Shown here piece after piece: positions 1-5,924 of a stretch of 7,118 bases of DNA. Under the pieces are notes generated by a model that worked only from the letters and a program-made list of their open reading frames with translations, had not been told where the DNA came from and ran no database searches. This DNA is from Campylobacteraceae bacterium (lineage in GTDB: Bacteria > Campylobacterota > Campylobacteria > Campylobacterales > Sulfurospirillaceae). The stretch is taken from contig JALUMZ010000250.1 in NCBI GenBank assembly GCA_027055635.1, positions 1 through 7,118 of the forward strand, read 5' to 3'. Positions within the stretch are counted from its first letter, which is position 1, and each line of letters begins with the position of its first letter. The position numbers and the translations under genes are program-made.

Positions 1-218
1 ATATAAAATTTATCCAAAGCTATCATTAAAGAGGATTCTGAAAATGGCATTTGTAAATTTGAATTTTTATCTGAAATTAGAAATAGCGGTTTGTCTATCT
101 CTAACTTCCTGTCACTGATAACAAAATCACATTTTTTGTATGATGAAATATTTTTTTTCAAAAATATCTCTAAAGATTTTGTCAAAAGTATAGACTTGCA
201 AGCTAACGATACTTTCAT
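1..218 (-). CDS. Hypothetical protein, N-terminal 72 residues (cut by window edge)
   Basis: I do not recognise this gene. It reads leftward from an ATG at 216-218 and stays open to the window edge, so the C-terminus is missing. The start is supported by a Shine-Dalgarno-like AAGGTGG a few bases upstream, by an in-frame TGA four codons further up (231-233), and by an extended -10 promoter at 247-255. The visible part begins MKVSLACKSILL and is rich in Lys, Ser and Ile/Leu. It has no signal peptide or membrane segment, so it is probably cytoplasmic. The pattern of strand, helix, then short strands (CDFVISD, PLFLISD) and a later MPFSESSLMIAL stretch loosely resembles a shortened response-regulator receiver domain, where a 'KPF...L..AL' motif closes the fold; this is inference by eye. 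It is divergent from the flagellar operon, so a link to motility is possible but unproven. Confidence is good that it is a real gene and low on function. Confidence 0.72.
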   Translation of the reverse strand, partial: MKVSLACKSILLTKSLEIFLKKNISSYKKCDFVISDRKLEIDKPLFLISDKNSNLQMPFSESSLMIALDKFY

Positions 219-246
219 ACACCCACCTTTTCAATAAAGTTTTGTG

Positions 247-255
247 ATTCTAGCA
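247..255 (-). promoter_or_regulatory. Extended -10 promoter for the leftward hypothetical gene
   Basis: On the minus strand the bases read TGCTAGAAT, matching the TGnTAnAAT extended -10 typical of housekeeping sigma promoters in Campylobacterota. It ends 28 nt before the ATG, which gives a leader of about 20 nt including the ribosome binding site. Upstream on this strand lie the T-tracts complementary to the A8 and A9 runs, as is common for these promoters, which often lack a clear -35 box. The match is seen directly; activity is inferred. Confidence 0.55.
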
Positions 256-261
256 TAAATT

Positions 262-294
262 TAAAAAAAATACTCTAAAGTAAAAAAAAATACT
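262..294 (+). repeat. Two imperfect copies of a T-A(8/9)-TACT element
   Basis: The intergenic region holds T-A8-TACT at 262-274 and T-A9-TACT at 281-294, which start 19 nt apart. The second copy, including the A9 run, falls inside the spacer of the sigma-28 promoter for flaG. Homopolymer runs of this length can slip during replication, so the tract could change promoter spacing. The duplication itself could also be chance in AT-rich DNA. Confidence 0.6.
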
Positions 295-302
295 GTCGAT
301 TT
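276..302 (+). promoter_or_regulatory. Sigma-28 (FliA) promoter for flaG-fliD-fliS
   Basis: TAAA at 276-279, a 15-nt spacer, then GTCGATTT at 295-302. This is very close to the enterobacterial FliA consensus TAAA-N15-GCCGATAA and contains the CGATWT core seen in Campylobacter sigma-28 promoters. The predicted transcription start is around 308-310, leaving a leader of about 36 nt that contains the flaG ribosome binding site. The genes downstream (FlaG, FliD, FliS) are late flagellar genes, the usual targets of this sigma factor. Most of the spacer is an A9 run. Confidence 0.8.
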
Positions 303-345
303 GGAGTGTAGGAATAAAAGATAGAATGTCAAGGAGGACAATAAA

Positions 346-714
346 ATGGATATATTTAGCGCAACGAACAAACAAGCAGTACAGTCTGCACAACCCACTG
401 TCGATACTTCTATGAGCACTAGAAGATCTGTTGAAAAAGTGGAACAAAATGCAGATGCAAGCAAAAAGCAATCTTTAGATAAAAAAGATATAAAGCAGCA
501 ATTGAACAACACTATTAAACATCTCAATGATCATATGAAATCTTTAGATACAAATATAACATTTGGCTTTAATGATAAAATTGACACTATGTTTGTAAAT
601 GTGATGGAGAGAAGTACCGGAAAGATAATAAGAAAAATTCCAACAGAGGAAGCTATGGATCTTTCTGAGAAAATGAAAGAGATAGTAGGAATGATTTTTG
701 ATAAAAAAGGATAA
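346..714 (+). CDS. flaG: Flagellar protein FlaG
   Basis: FlaG is a small flagellar protein; in Campylobacter it affects filament length, reportedly by competing with FliS-flagellin complexes at the export gate protein FlhA. The product is 122 residues, normal for the family. The first 40 or so residues are polar and probably disordered. The FlaG domain spans about residues 45-118 and contains the typical helix LNDHMKSLDTNITFGF, the strand pair around FVNVMERSTGKIIRKIP (84-99), and the closing PTEEAMDLSEKMKEI helix. The start is fixed by a strong AAGGAGGA ribosome binding site at 331-338. It is first in the operon behind a sigma-28 promoter, and its stop codon lies 3 nt before the fliD start, so the two are likely co-transcribed and translationally linked. 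There is no signal peptide. Identity is confident; the length-control role is carried over from relatives. Confidence 0.93.
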   Translation: MDIFSATNKQAVQSAQPTVDTSMSTRRSVEKVEQNADASKKQSLDKKDIKQQLNNTIKHLNDHMKSLDTNITFGFNDKIDTMFVNVMERSTGKIIRKIPTEEAMDLSEKMKEIVGMIFDKKG

Positions 715-717
715 ACA

Positions 718-2073
718 ATGGCATCTTCACTAAGTTCATTAGGGCTTGGAAGCCAAGGAGCATTAAGCTATGATGTTATAGATCAGCTACGAGCAGTAGA
801 TGAGAAAGCTATAATAACTCCTATTGATAACAAGATAAGCGATAATGAAACAAAAACAAATGATTTATCAGCCCTGACTACGCTAAGCGCATCATTGAAA
901 GCAGAGACAAGTACACTTTCTGATGAGATAAACTATCTTAAAAGAACAGCTACCTCTTCTGATGATGGAGTATCAGTTTCTGTTAGCTCAGGAGCAGAGA
1001 TTCAAGATTTTTCATTTAATGTTACTACTCTAGCAAAAAGAGATATAAACGAAAGCAAAGCTTTTGCAGAAGAGACAGATACTTTTGCCTCAGTTGATGA
1101 TACGATAAATTTTAATATCGACGGAAAAGATTACACAGTTGATGTTCTCTCGACTGACTCTATAAAAACTTTTAAGGATAAAATTTTTGATGCAACTGAC
1201 GGCAAGATAACAGCATCTTTGCTAAATGTTGGTGGAACCAATCCATATAAGCTAATCTTAAAATCCACAGATACAGGTGCCAACAATGCTATAACTGTAA
1301 CATCTACAGGAATCACAAATGGCACAACAGACTTAGGATTGACAAATATACAACCTGCTGGAGATTTAGACGCTACTTTCAATGGGGTTCAAATCGCAAG
1401 GACAACAAACACGATAGATGACTTAATAACAGGCGTTACTATAACTGCAAATGCTGAAGTTAATTCAAATATATCAATCAAACAAGACACTAGTGCGATT
1501 AGTGATAGCATAAGCTCTTTTGTAACAAAATATAATGACTTGATGAGCAATCTAAATGAATCAACAAAATATGACACCGAAACAAAAGCAGCAGGTACAT
1601 TTCAGGGAACTTCGGAAATCAAATCTTTAAAATCAGATGTAAGTAAATACCTTCTTAGTGTTGATTCAAGCGGAAGAAGTTTGTCTGATTATGGAGTATC
1701 ACTAAATGATGCGGGCATACTTGAATTTGATCAATCCACTTTTGATAGTAAGATACAAAGTGACAGCTCTGATGTGGAAAACTTTTTTAGAGGCGATAGT
1801 ACAACTGATGGTTTTTTCACAAACTACAACTCAATGTTGTCAAACTATATAGATAGTAGTAGTGGAATTCTAACAAGATACAACACAGAGCTATCTGATG
1901 AAAAAAAGACGCTAGAAGAGAGCAAGGAGACAGCAACAGCTAGACTCGATACCAAATATGCCACTATGGTAAAAAAATTCGCAGCTTATGATAGTATCAT
2001 AAGCCAATTAAATTCATCATTTCAATCTTTATCAATGCAAATAAGTAGCATGGTAAATGGAACAAATAAATAA
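718..2073 (+). CDS. fliD: Flagellar filament cap protein FliD (HAP2)
   Basis: FliD forms the oligomeric cap at the filament tip and guides folding and insertion of exported flagellin. The product has 451 residues, close to enterobacterial FliD and shorter than the roughly 640-residue Campylobacter/Helicobacter forms, so the variable exposed domains are modest. The N-terminal FliD domain covers about residues 8-108 (LGLGSQGALSYDVIDQLRAV, then an Ala/Ser/Thr/Leu-rich helix). A flagellin-hook IN-type motif lies at about 219-245 (TFNGVQIARTTNTIDDLI followed by TGVTI). The C-terminal FliD domain runs to about 445, ending in the assembly helix FAAYDSIISQLNSSFQSLSM. It has no cysteine and no cleavable signal, as expected for a substrate of the flagellar export system. 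The AAAAGGA ribosome binding site at 705-711 lies inside the end of flaG; the fliS start is 13 nt downstream. Confidence 0.95.
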   Translation: MASSLSSLGLGSQGALSYDVIDQLRAVDEKAIITPIDNKISDNETKTNDLSALTTLSASLKAETSTLSDEINYLKRTATSSDDGVSVSVSSGAEIQDFSFNVTTLAKRDINESKAFAEETDTFASVDDTINFNIDGKDYTVDVLSTDSIKTFKDKIFDATDGKITASLLNVGGTNPYKLILKSTDTGANNAITVTSTGITNGTTDLGLTNIQPAGDLDATFNGVQIARTTNTIDDLITGVTITANAEVNSNISIKQDTSAISDSISSFVTKYNDLMSNLNESTKYDTETKAAGTFQGTSEIKSLKSDVSKYLLSVDSSGRSLSDYGVSLNDAGILEFDQSTFDSKIQSDSSDVENFFRGDSTTDGFFTNYNSMLSNYIDSSSGILTRYNTELSDEKKTLEESKETATARLDTKYATMVKKFAAYDSIISQLNSSFQSLSMQISSMVNGTNK

Positions 2074-2075
2074 TA

Positions 2076-2081
2076 AAGGGG
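2076..2081 (+). promoter_or_regulatory. Ribosome binding site that fixes the fliS start
   Basis: AAGGGG sits 5 nt upstream of the ATG at 2087, just after the fliD stop. The frame is open further upstream to an ATG at 2057 inside fliD, but that codon has no Shine-Dalgarno sequence and would add ten residues not typical of FliS. The 2087 start is therefore preferred. Confidence 0.75.
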
Positions 2082-2086
2082 AAGCT

Positions 2087-2467
2087 ATGAGTCCTAACTT
2101 AGCATATGCAACATATTCACAAAATAATATATCTATAGAATCATCAGAAAAATTAATCGAGATGCTTTACGAGGGTATTTTAAAATTTTCTTCTCTTGCA
2201 AAAAGAGCAATAGAGGTAAAGGACTTAGAGAAAAAAGCATACTGGATAAACAGAACAGTTGCAATATTTTCTGAACTTTTAAACTCTATAAATTATGATG
2301 GTGGAGATATAGCAAATTATCTCACAGGATTGTATCTACACCAAATTAAAACACTCAGTATGGCAAACTTAGAAAATGATACCAAAAAGATAGAAGAAGT
2401 TATATCCGTAACAAAAGGTTTACTCATAGCTTGGAGAGAAGAGACAAATGACAACATGGATAAATAA
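2087..2467 (+). CDS. fliS: Flagellin export chaperone FliS
   Basis: FliS binds the C-terminal part of flagellin in the cytoplasm, prevents early polymerisation and delivers it to the export gate (FlhA). The product is 126 residues, the usual size, and is predicted all-helical. Family hallmarks are visible: the N-terminal AYATYSQNNI segment (about 6-15), SSEKLIEMLYEGILKF (19-34), the IFSELLNSINYDGGDIANYL region, the LYLHQIKTLSMAN helix, and the late LLIAWRE helix. The start at 2087 is chosen over an in-frame ATG at 2057 because of the AAGGGG site just upstream. The gene follows fliD by 13 nt, and its last 20 nt overlap the next small ORF, so translation of that ORF is probably coupled. Expression is expected from the sigma-28 promoter ahead of flaG. 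Confidence 0.93.
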   Translation: MSPNLAYATYSQNNISIESSEKLIEMLYEGILKFSSLAKRAIEVKDLEKKAYWINRTVAIFSELLNSINYDGGDIANYLTGLYLHQIKTLSMANLENDTKKIEEVISVTKGLLIAWREETNDNMDK

Positions 2468-2675
2468 TTTAAAAATTGCAATTATTGAAAAAGATATAAA
2501 GCATATCGCTAGCACGATAAAAGAGTTACCTAAATTTGAGGATTTGGATAGAGCAAAAGAGGCTCTATCCCTCGTAGGGTTAGCTATAGAGATTGTTGAG
2601 AGTGAAAAGCAAAAGACTTTGGAAACCATGAAAAAAATCAAACAGACAAAAGAGTTTCTGTCTCTAAGCACCTAA
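2448..2675 (+). CDS. Small helical protein, probable FliT-like flagellar chaperone
   Basis: This 75-residue protein is short, charged and predicted almost entirely alpha-helical (IAIIEKDIKHIASTIKEL, then DLDRAKEALSLVGLAIEIVE, then a Lys-rich coil ending in KEFLSLST). It has no signal peptide, membrane span or cysteine. It overlaps the end of fliS by 20 nt in another frame, with GGAG at 2433-2436 upstream of its ATG. In many bacteria the gene after fliS is fliT, whose helical product holds FliD for export, and a small ORF in this position is usual in Campylobacterota. Position and fold suggest that role, but 75 residues is shorter than classical FliT (about 100-120) and I see no diagnostic motif. 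The 3' end overlaps the tail of livF by 12 nt on the other strand. The reading frame is likely real; function is inferred. Confidence 0.7.
   Translation: MTTWINNLKIAIIEKDIKHIASTIKELPKFEDLDRAKEALSLVGLAIEIVESEKQKTLETMKKIKQTKEFLSLST
2546..2570. repeat. Perfect 9-bp inverted repeat (hairpin) inside the FliT-like gene
   Basis: GGATAGAGC at 2546-2554 and GCTCTATCC at 2562-2570 are exact reverse complements separated by the 7-nt loop AAAAGAG. A second small stem, CCCT-CGT-AGGG at 2569-2579, shares two bases with it, so the two cannot both form fully. No T-run follows on either strand, so it is not a standard intrinsic terminator. It lies 94 nt beyond the livF stop on the minus strand and about 100 nt before the end of the flagellar operon, so it may fold in the 3' part of either transcript. 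Confidence 0.6.
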
Positions 2676-3365
2676 GTATGCTTCTTTTACGCCCTCATCT
2701 TCCAACAACTCAACAGAATTACCGCTCATAACTATCCTGCCGTTTTCCAATACATAAGCACGGTCCGTTACACTCAGAGCTAAAAATGCATTTTGCTCTA
2801 CTATAAATATAGTTGTCCCGCTGTCTCTTAGAATTTTTATGGCTTCAAAAATCTCCTCGACTATAATTGGTGCCAATCCCATACTCGGCTCATCTAAAAG
2901 TAAGAGTTTAGGTCTGCTCATCAGAGCTCTACCAACTGCTACCATCTGCTGTTGACCACCAGAGAGTGTTCCTGCATACTCTTTGGATTTCTCTTTTAGT
3001 ATGGGAAACTGTGAGTATATCTTTTCTATATCTAGTTCTATCTCATTGTCATCTCTTATATAAGCTCCAAGCCTAAGATTTTCTTCAACACTCAAAATTG
3101 AAAAAAGCCCTCTTCCTTCTGGAATCTGTGCGATACCAAGTTTTGCAACATCGTGTGATTCTAGTTTGGTGATATTTTTATTCTCAAAGTAAATATTTCC
3201 ACTTTTTGGATTTTGTAAACCACTAATAGCCCTTAGAAGTGTAGTTTTACCTGCACCATTTGCCCCTATCAAAGAGATCATTTCGCCTCTGTTTATATGC
3301 AAACTCACATCACTTAGTGCTATAATTTGCTTATAGTTACAACATAGTTTTTCAATTTTTAGCAT
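2664..3365 (-). CDS. livF: ABC transporter ATP-binding protein LivF
   Basis: This is one of two ATPases that power the Liv/HAAT-type importer at the inner face of the cytoplasmic membrane. The product is 233 residues, the normal LivF length. Motifs in order: Walker A GANGAGKTT (34-42), Q-loop with Q80 in AQIPEGRGLF, ABC signature LSGGQQQ (134-140), Walker B LLLLDEP (154-160), D-loop SMGLAP, and IVEQN (188-192). Gln191 stands where most ABC ATPases have the H-loop histidine; this is normal for LivF and marks it off from LivG. The ATG overlaps the livG stop by 7 nt (ATGCTAA), so translation is probably coupled. It is the last gene of the operon, and its final 12 nt overlap the convergent FliT-like gene. 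Confidence 0.93.
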   Translation of the reverse strand: MLKIEKLCCNYKQIIALSDVSLHINRGEMISLIGANGAGKTTLLRAISGLQNPKSGNIYFENKNITKLESHDVAKLGIAQIPEGRGLFSILSVEENLRLGAYIRDDNEIELDIEKIYSQFPILKEKSKEYAGTLSGGQQQMVAVGRALMSRPKLLLLDEPSMGLAPIIVEEIFEAIKILRDSGTTIFIVEQNAFLALSVTDRAYVLENGRIVMSGNSVELLEDEGVKEAYLGA

Positions 3366-4120
3366 ACTACACCACTTCCCAAATAGGCTCTAATGACATC
3401 TTGATTATTTACGATCTCATCTGGAGTTCCCTCGGCTAATTTTTTTCCAAAATTCATCACAGTAATATAGTCAGAAACTTGCATAACCATCTTCATATCA
3501 TGCTCTACTAAGATGATCGTTACTTCGTCAGCAACAACTGTACGAATCAAATCAGAAATCTCTTGTGTCTCTTTAGGGTTTAGCCCAGCCACCGGCTCAT
3601 CTAACAATATAAGCTCTGGGGAAGTCCCTAATGCCCTTACTATTTCAAGTTTTTTAAGTATCCCATAAGAGAGGTTTTCTGCTTTTTTATCTGCCAAATC
3701 TTCCAACCCTATGAGCCCTAAAAGATGCTTTGCCCTATCTGTATATCTTTTTTCATCATCAAGTATAGATTTTGCTCTAAAACAGGACTTCAAAAGACCT
3801 TTATCCATGTATTTATCAAATCCTAAAAGCACATTTTCCAAAACGGTTAAATTTCCGCATATTTCTAAGTTTTGGAAAGTCCTACATATTCCCCTATATA
3901 CAAGTTTATCGGTTGAGATATTAGTGATATCTGCTCCATCTAAAAAAATTGTTCCACTATCGACTCTATAAACACCTGTTATCATATTTACCAAGGTTGT
4001 TTTTCCTGCACCATTAGGTCCTATGATAGAGTGAATATGACCCTTTTTTACTCTACATGTAAAATCATCGACTGCTTTAATACCGCCAAACTGTTTAGTA
4101 ACACTATTTATTTGAAGCAA
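3359..4120 (-). CDS. livG: ABC transporter ATP-binding protein LivG (TTG start)
   Basis: This is the second ATPase of the importer, 253 residues, normal for LivG. Motifs: Walker A GPNGAGKTT (34-42), Q-loop Q83 in CRTFQNLEI, signature LSYGILKKLE (150-159), Walker B LILLDEP (170-176), the VAGLNPKE D-loop, and the H-loop histidine H207 in LVEHDM. The signature is LSYG followed by Ile-Leu rather than the commoner Gln-Gln; such variation occurs in this family. The typical C-terminal LivG tail (EGTPDEIVNNQDVIRAYLG) is present. The start codon is TTG: no ATG or GTG lies near the expected N-terminus, and GGGAG at 4126-4130 sits 5 nt before it. The start overlaps the end of livM by 17 nt and the stop overlaps livF by 7 nt. 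Confidence 0.93.
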   Translation of the reverse strand: MLQINSVTKQFGGIKAVDDFTCRVKKGHIHSIIGPNGAGKTTLVNMITGVYRVDSGTIFLDGADITNISTDKLVYRGICRTFQNLEICGNLTVLENVLLGFDKYMDKGLLKSCFRAKSILDDEKRYTDRAKHLLGLIGLEDLADKKAENLSYGILKKLEIVRALGTSPELILLDEPVAGLNPKETQEISDLIRTVVADEVTIILVEHDMKMVMQVSDYITVMNFGKKLAEGTPDEIVNNQDVIRAYLGSGVVC

Positions 4121-5054
4121 ACAATCTCCCTTTTACATCTTCATAAACAGATGCTATTCCCTTTGGCATAAAAATCATAACAAATATGATGATAGAGCCA
4201 TATATCAAAGTCTGATAATCTTCAAAAGAGGTCAAAAGCTGAGGCAAAATAGTCAAAATAACTGCACCGATTATAGCCCCGTAAATCCTGCCAAGACCAC
4301 CAAGCACAACCATAACAACAAGTTCAATTGAGTGAGAAAAACTAGCTTCACTTGGAGAGATAAATCCGGAAAAAAAAGCATACAGACTACCAGCGATTGT
4401 AGCTATAACAACAGATATAACAAAAACTATACTTTTATAGTGAGAAACATTTATGCCCACACTGTTTGCTGCCTTTTCACTCCCCTCTATCGATCTTAGA
4501 ACCCTGCCAAATGGAGAATCTATGAGATTTGAAAACATCCAAATAGTAAACACAAGCAAAAAAGAGCAAAGCATATACCACTGCAAAGAGTCCACAAACT
4601 CATACCCAAAAATAGTAAAACTATCTACACTCATACCATCACTTCCACCTGTCAACTCATCCTCAACATTTAAAACTATACTGATAATGATACCGATTCC
4701 AAGAGTTGCCATAGCAAGATAGTGCCCTTTAAGTCTAAGAATAGGTTTGGAGATTATAAAAGCAAATAAAGACATCGTGACTACCGCTATAAATATACTA
4801 AAAAGTGGTGTTATGCCATATTTAGAGCCTAAAATAACAGCTATATATCCACCGAGTCCCGCAAAAGCTCCGTGACCTAAACTTACCTGTCCGGCATATC
4901 CCATAAGCATATTTAAACCTATGCAAATTAGAGCATTTAAAAGTGACACTATTGCTATCTCATAATAAAAATCATTTTGAAAGAAAAATGGGATAATGAT
5001 TAAAATTGCACTTAGAGTTAAAATATCTCTATTTATATTATATCTCTTCAACAT
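4104..5054 (-). CDS. livM: ABC transporter permease LivM
   Basis: This is an inner-membrane permease that pairs with LivH to form the import channel. The product is 316 residues with about eight to ten hydrophobic segments. Family hallmarks: NMLMGYAGQVSLGHGAFAGL (48-67), LRLKGHYLAMATLGIG (106-121), the cytoplasmic coupling loop DSPFGRVLRSIEGSEKAANS (179-198) that contacts an ATPase, and the C-terminal VVLGGLGRIYGAIIGAVIL stretch (249-267). The ATG directly abuts the livH stop (TAAATG), with AAAGAG at 5060-5065 as ribosome binding site. The 3' end overlaps the livG start by 17 nt. Compared with E. coli LivM (about 425 residues) it lacks the N-terminal extension, as do most bacterial homologues. 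Confidence 0.92.
   Translation of the reverse strand: MLKRYNINRDILTLSAILIIIPFFFQNDFYYEIAIVSLLNALICIGLNMLMGYAGQVSLGHGAFAGLGGYIAVILGSKYGITPLFSIFIAVVTMSLFAFIISKPILRLKGHYLAMATLGIGIIISIVLNVEDELTGGSDGMSVDSFTIFGYEFVDSLQWYMLCSFLLVFTIWMFSNLIDSPFGRVLRSIEGSEKAANSVGINVSHYKSIVFVISVVIATIAGSLYAFFSGFISPSEASFSHSIELVVMVVLGGLGRIYGAIIGAVILTILPQLLTSFEDYQTLIYGSIIIFVMIFMPKGIASVYEDVKGRLFASNK
4126..4130 (-). promoter_or_regulatory. Ribosome binding site supporting the livG TTG start
   Basis: On the minus strand GGGAG (within AAAAGGGAG) lies 5 nt upstream of the TTG at 4118-4120 and inside the livM coding sequence. This spacing is what justifies a TTG start; the next Met codons in frame would remove the first conserved strand and Walker A region. 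Confidence 0.7.
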
Positions 5055-5924
5055 TTAAACTCTTTGAGCTTTTGTGTTGCCAAATATTCCACCCGGCATA
5101 AAAAAGAGTATCGCCAAGAGTGCTACAAAAGCAACTGCATCTTTATACTCACTAGAGATATATCCTGCTATCAACGACTCCAATATACCCAGCACCAAAC
5201 CACCTGCAACTGCACCAAAAGGATTGCTAAGACCACCGATGATGGCTGCTGCAAAACCTTTGAGTCCAAGCATAATTCCTACTTCATAATTCGTAGAAGT
5301 TATGGGAGTTAAAAGCACACCTCCTATCGCAGCAATAGCAGCAGATAGTGCAAAGTTTATCATCAAGATTTTCTTGATATTTATACCCATTAATCTTGCT
5401 GCATCCACATTTATAGAAGCTGCCATCATAGCTTGGCCTGTCTTTGTTTTTTTGAAAAAAAAGTATAAAAGCGTAACTATAACAATAGAGACTATCATAA
5501 TAAGTATAGACTGATAAGTAAGAGTTGTGCCAAACATATCAAAAGAGCTATCACCTACAAATGAAGGCATAGTATGAAGCTCTTTATCGAAAACGACCTC
5601 AGCCAAACCTCTTAGAAAAATAGCAAAACCCAAAGTCAATATAATAAGTGAAATCTGAGAACTCTCTTTTGAAAAAGAGATGAGTTTATACAAAACTATG
5701 CCTATCATAGAGGTTATCATAATCGCTAAGATAAAAGAGACTCCAAGAGGAAGCCCGGCTTTTAAAAGAAAAACCGTGGACATTCCCCCTGCCATCACAA
5801 ACTCCCCTTGTGAAAAATTTATGATGCCGCTACTATTATATATAACAGTAAATCCTATACCTACAAGTGCATATATAAAACCGACTGTTACTCCCGAGAG
5901 CAAGAAACCAAGAAATTCGTTCAT
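5055..5924 (-). CDS. livH: ABC transporter permease LivH
   Basis: This is the second inner-membrane permease of the importer, 289 residues, typical for LivH, with about eight hydrophobic segments. Hallmarks: GFIYALVGIGFTVIYN followed by GIINFSQGEFVMAGG (33-47), LGFAIFLRGL (98-107), the cytoplasmic coupling loop KTGQAMMAASINVDAARLMG (161-180) ending in INIKK, and the C-terminal LKGFAAAIIGGLSNPFGAVA (221-240) plus FFMPGGIFG. The ATG follows the livK stop with no gap (TAGATG) and only a weak ribosome binding site precedes it, so translation probably depends on ribosomes finishing livK. It directly abuts livM downstream. The protein is clearly LivH-type; the transported ligand cannot be told from the permease. 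Confidence 0.93.
   Translation of the reverse strand: MNEFLGFLLSGVTVGFIYALVGIGFTVIYNSSGIINFSQGEFVMAGGMSTVFLLKAGLPLGVSFILAIMITSMIGIVLYKLISFSKESSQISLIILTLGFAIFLRGLAEVVFDKELHTMPSFVGDSSFDMFGTTLTYQSILIMIVSIVIVTLLYFFFKKTKTGQAMMAASINVDAARLMGINIKKILMINFALSAAIAAIGGVLLTPITSTNYEVGIMLGLKGFAAAIIGGLSNPFGAVAGGLVLGILESLIAGYISSEYKDAVAFVALLAILFFMPGGIFGNTKAQRV

Noticed and set aside
188..207. Loss of the H-loop histidine in LivF read as a defective ATPase
   Set aside because: These are residue-level considerations: Gln191 in the VEQN motif is normal for LivF proteins, so it is not a sign of decay.
301..320. Possible sigma-54 promoter upstream of flaG
   Set aside because: There is a GG at 303-304 but no GC at the required -12 position; the sigma-28 match is far better.
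322..327. TAGAAT hexamer as a -10 box for flaG
   Set aside because: Transcription would start inside the ribosome binding site at 331-338, and no TGn extension precedes it.
250..527. Two overlapping minus-strand open frames across the start of flaG
   Set aside because: They are antisense to flaG and its promoter, show Phe/Cys/Leu-rich low-complexity translations, and have no ribosome binding site.
1131..1577. Two minus-strand open frames inside fliD
   Set aside because: They are shadows of the well-supported FliD reading frame, with no recognisable domains.
2057..2086. Upstream in-frame ATG that would lengthen FliS by ten residues inside fliD
   Set aside because: It has no ribosome binding site, the extra residues are not typical of FliS, and the ATG at 2087 has a good AAGGGG site 5 nt upstream.
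2546..2570. Intrinsic terminator at the 9-bp hairpin
   Set aside because: No T-run follows the stem on either strand and it lies inside a coding sequence, so it is listed only as an inverted repeat.
2420..2671. 83-residue minus-strand open frame opposite the FliT-like gene
   Set aside because: Its hydrophobic look is what the antisense of a Lys/Glu-rich helical protein gives; it would overlap both fliS and livF and has no support of its own.
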